From: Desulfobacula sp.
GTDB lineage: Bacteria; Desulfobacterota; Desulfobacteria; Desulfobacterales; Desulfobacteraceae
Length of the DNA: 5,794 nucleotides
Direction of reading: 5' to 3'
Assembly: GCF_021107415.1 (NCBI RefSeq)
Contig: NZ_JAIOSW010000417.1
Span: 1 to 5,794, forward strand
In this document: piece after piece, positions 5,137 to 5,794 of the stretch
How positions within the stretch are numbered: position 1 is the stretch's first letter
Layout: each line of letters opens with the position of its first letter
Position numbers and translations under genes: made by a program
The notes under the pieces: generated by a model
Database searches by the model: none
What the model saw: the letters and a program-made list of their open reading frames with translations, nothing else
Told to the model about the DNA's origin: nothing

Positions 5137-5794
5137 ATGGGAAACAAAGAAAGCAAACCTGTTCGAGTTGGAGAAAGTCCTGATTTTGATGCCTGGTTTA
5201 CAGCATTTTTTCTTAAAAATCATATTGACCCCTTTGCCTATCCTACCAAAGTTGGCTCAAGGGAACAAATTGAATTTATGGTCTATCCTGAAAATGGAGA
5301 ACGATACTTTCCATGTTCCGACAAAATGTTTGACGCGATTATGTCCAGGAAATACCCTCCATATCTTAAAAAACATTACAAACAGGTATTTGACAGGAAC
5401 ATGGCCATGATTGATGAATTAATAGACTCTGAATATGACAATCGGTTTTTAAAAGCATTGGTCAAGATAAGATATGATGATGAAACCCGAACCGGCCTTC
5501 TCATACCTTCCAGGCTTGAAAAAAGGTTGTACAAAATCTTTTTAAGCCGTACTCATATTGAAAATCCGTATTCAGGAGATAAAAGATCGGCCAATAAAAA
5601 AACAAAAAAATTTTTAGACTCTGACACCCTTAAAAAAGCCCTAAATCAGATTGATGATTCATTACTAACAATTAAAGATCTGTCTTTGTTTGAATTAAGG
5701 GAAAAAATCAAAGAAATTGAATTCCAAAGACGCTTGACCCTGATCACACAAAATAGCCTATGGAGCCATGAAAATCCAAAAATTCCGTCGTTAA
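5137..5794 (+). CDS. Unrecognised protein, 3'-truncated by window edge; weakly ARMT1/DUF89-like
   Basis: A frame opens with ATG at 5137 behind a strong Shine-Dalgarno and stays open for 219 codons to the right edge, with no stop, so the C-terminal part is outside the window. I do not firmly recognise the family. The product starts MGNKESKPVRVGESPDFDAW and is soluble, charged and mostly helical, with no signal peptide or membrane segment. Only one cysteine is seen (FPCSDKMFD, about residue 64), so there is no metal-cysteine cluster in the visible part. A central stretch, about 125-150, reads IPSRLEKRLYKIFLSRTHIENPY. This resembles the helix and the 'DPY..K..N' turn of DUF89/ARMT1 damage-control phosphatases. 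Near the right edge NSLWSHEN (about 206-213) resembles the SLWGN motif I recall from ARMT1. The diagnostic catalytic Asp/Asn residues would lie beyond the edge, so this assignment is only a hypothesis. The gene is divergent from the J-domain gene across 134 bases. Confidence 0.8.
   Translation, partial: MGNKESKPVRVGESPDFDAWFTAFFLKNHIDPFAYPTKVGSREQIEFMVYPENGERYFPCSDKMFDAIMSRKYPPYLKKHYKQVFDRNMAMIDELIDSEYDNRFLKALVKIRYDDETRTGLLIPSRLEKRLYKIFLSRTHIENPYSGDKRSANKKTKKFLDSDTLKKALNQIDDSLLTIKDLSLFELREKIKEIEFQRRLTLITQNSLWSHENPKIPSL

Noticed and set aside
5168..5410. 80-residue open frame on + starting at 5168
   Set aside because: It is out of frame inside the longer gene beginning at 5137, which has a strong Shine-Dalgarno and stays open to the edge.
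1..5794. tRNA, rRNA, CRISPR array, insertion sequence, riboswitch or defence system
   Set aside because: I saw no clover-leaf sequence, regular repeat-spacer pattern, transposase or integrase motif, terminal inverted repeats or long structured leader. The window is nearly all ordinary coding sequence.

Overview
The window is AT-rich, gene-dense bacterial chromosome. Gene content and protein style suggest a Gram-negative, probably a Desulfobacterota/Deltaproteobacteria member of the Desulfobacterales type. The clues are an IHF-alpha-type subunit, a bacterial Ste24-like M48 protease, a PAS-PAS-GGDEF diguanylate cyclase and a YfcE-type phosphoesterase. The taxonomic placement is an inference from memory of such proteins, not a search. 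I see no tRNA, rRNA, CRISPR array, insertion sequence or phage gene, and no stretch over 300 bases without a gene.

Layout, left to right. (1) The 3' part of an IHF-alpha/HU-family gene runs in from the left edge on + (1-257). (2) 18 bases later comes a seven-helix M48 membrane metalloprotease on + (276-1520), probably in the same transcript. (3) It abuts, with no base between, a convergent alpha/beta hydrolase of the lysophospholipase type on - (1521-2450). (4) That gene lies 15 bases downstream of a PAS-PAS-GGDEF diguanylate cyclase on - (2466-3758), so the two look like one operon read from a promoter near 3793-3821. (5) Divergent from it is a YfcE/MJ0936-family metallophosphoesterase on + (3838-4350). 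(6) Convergent with that is a small basic J-domain protein on - (4373-5002). (7) Divergent again, behind a strong Shine-Dalgarno sequence, an unrecognised gene starts on + at 5137 and runs open off the right edge. It has at least 219 codons and no stop in the window.

How they may work together: the IHF subunit and the protease share a strand and may be co-transcribed, but no functional link is known to me. The cyclase would make c-di-GMP in response to signals sensed by its PAS domains, and the co-oriented hydrolase could act on membrane lipids. The J-domain protein would recruit DnaK, perhaps at the membrane. The edge gene has weak resemblance to the ARMT1/DUF89 family, which I offer only as a hypothesis. 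Most of the window is ordinary housekeeping or signalling sequence. The parts most worth a second look are the unrecognised edge gene, the unusual J-domain protein and the start and promoter arrangement of the cyclase.
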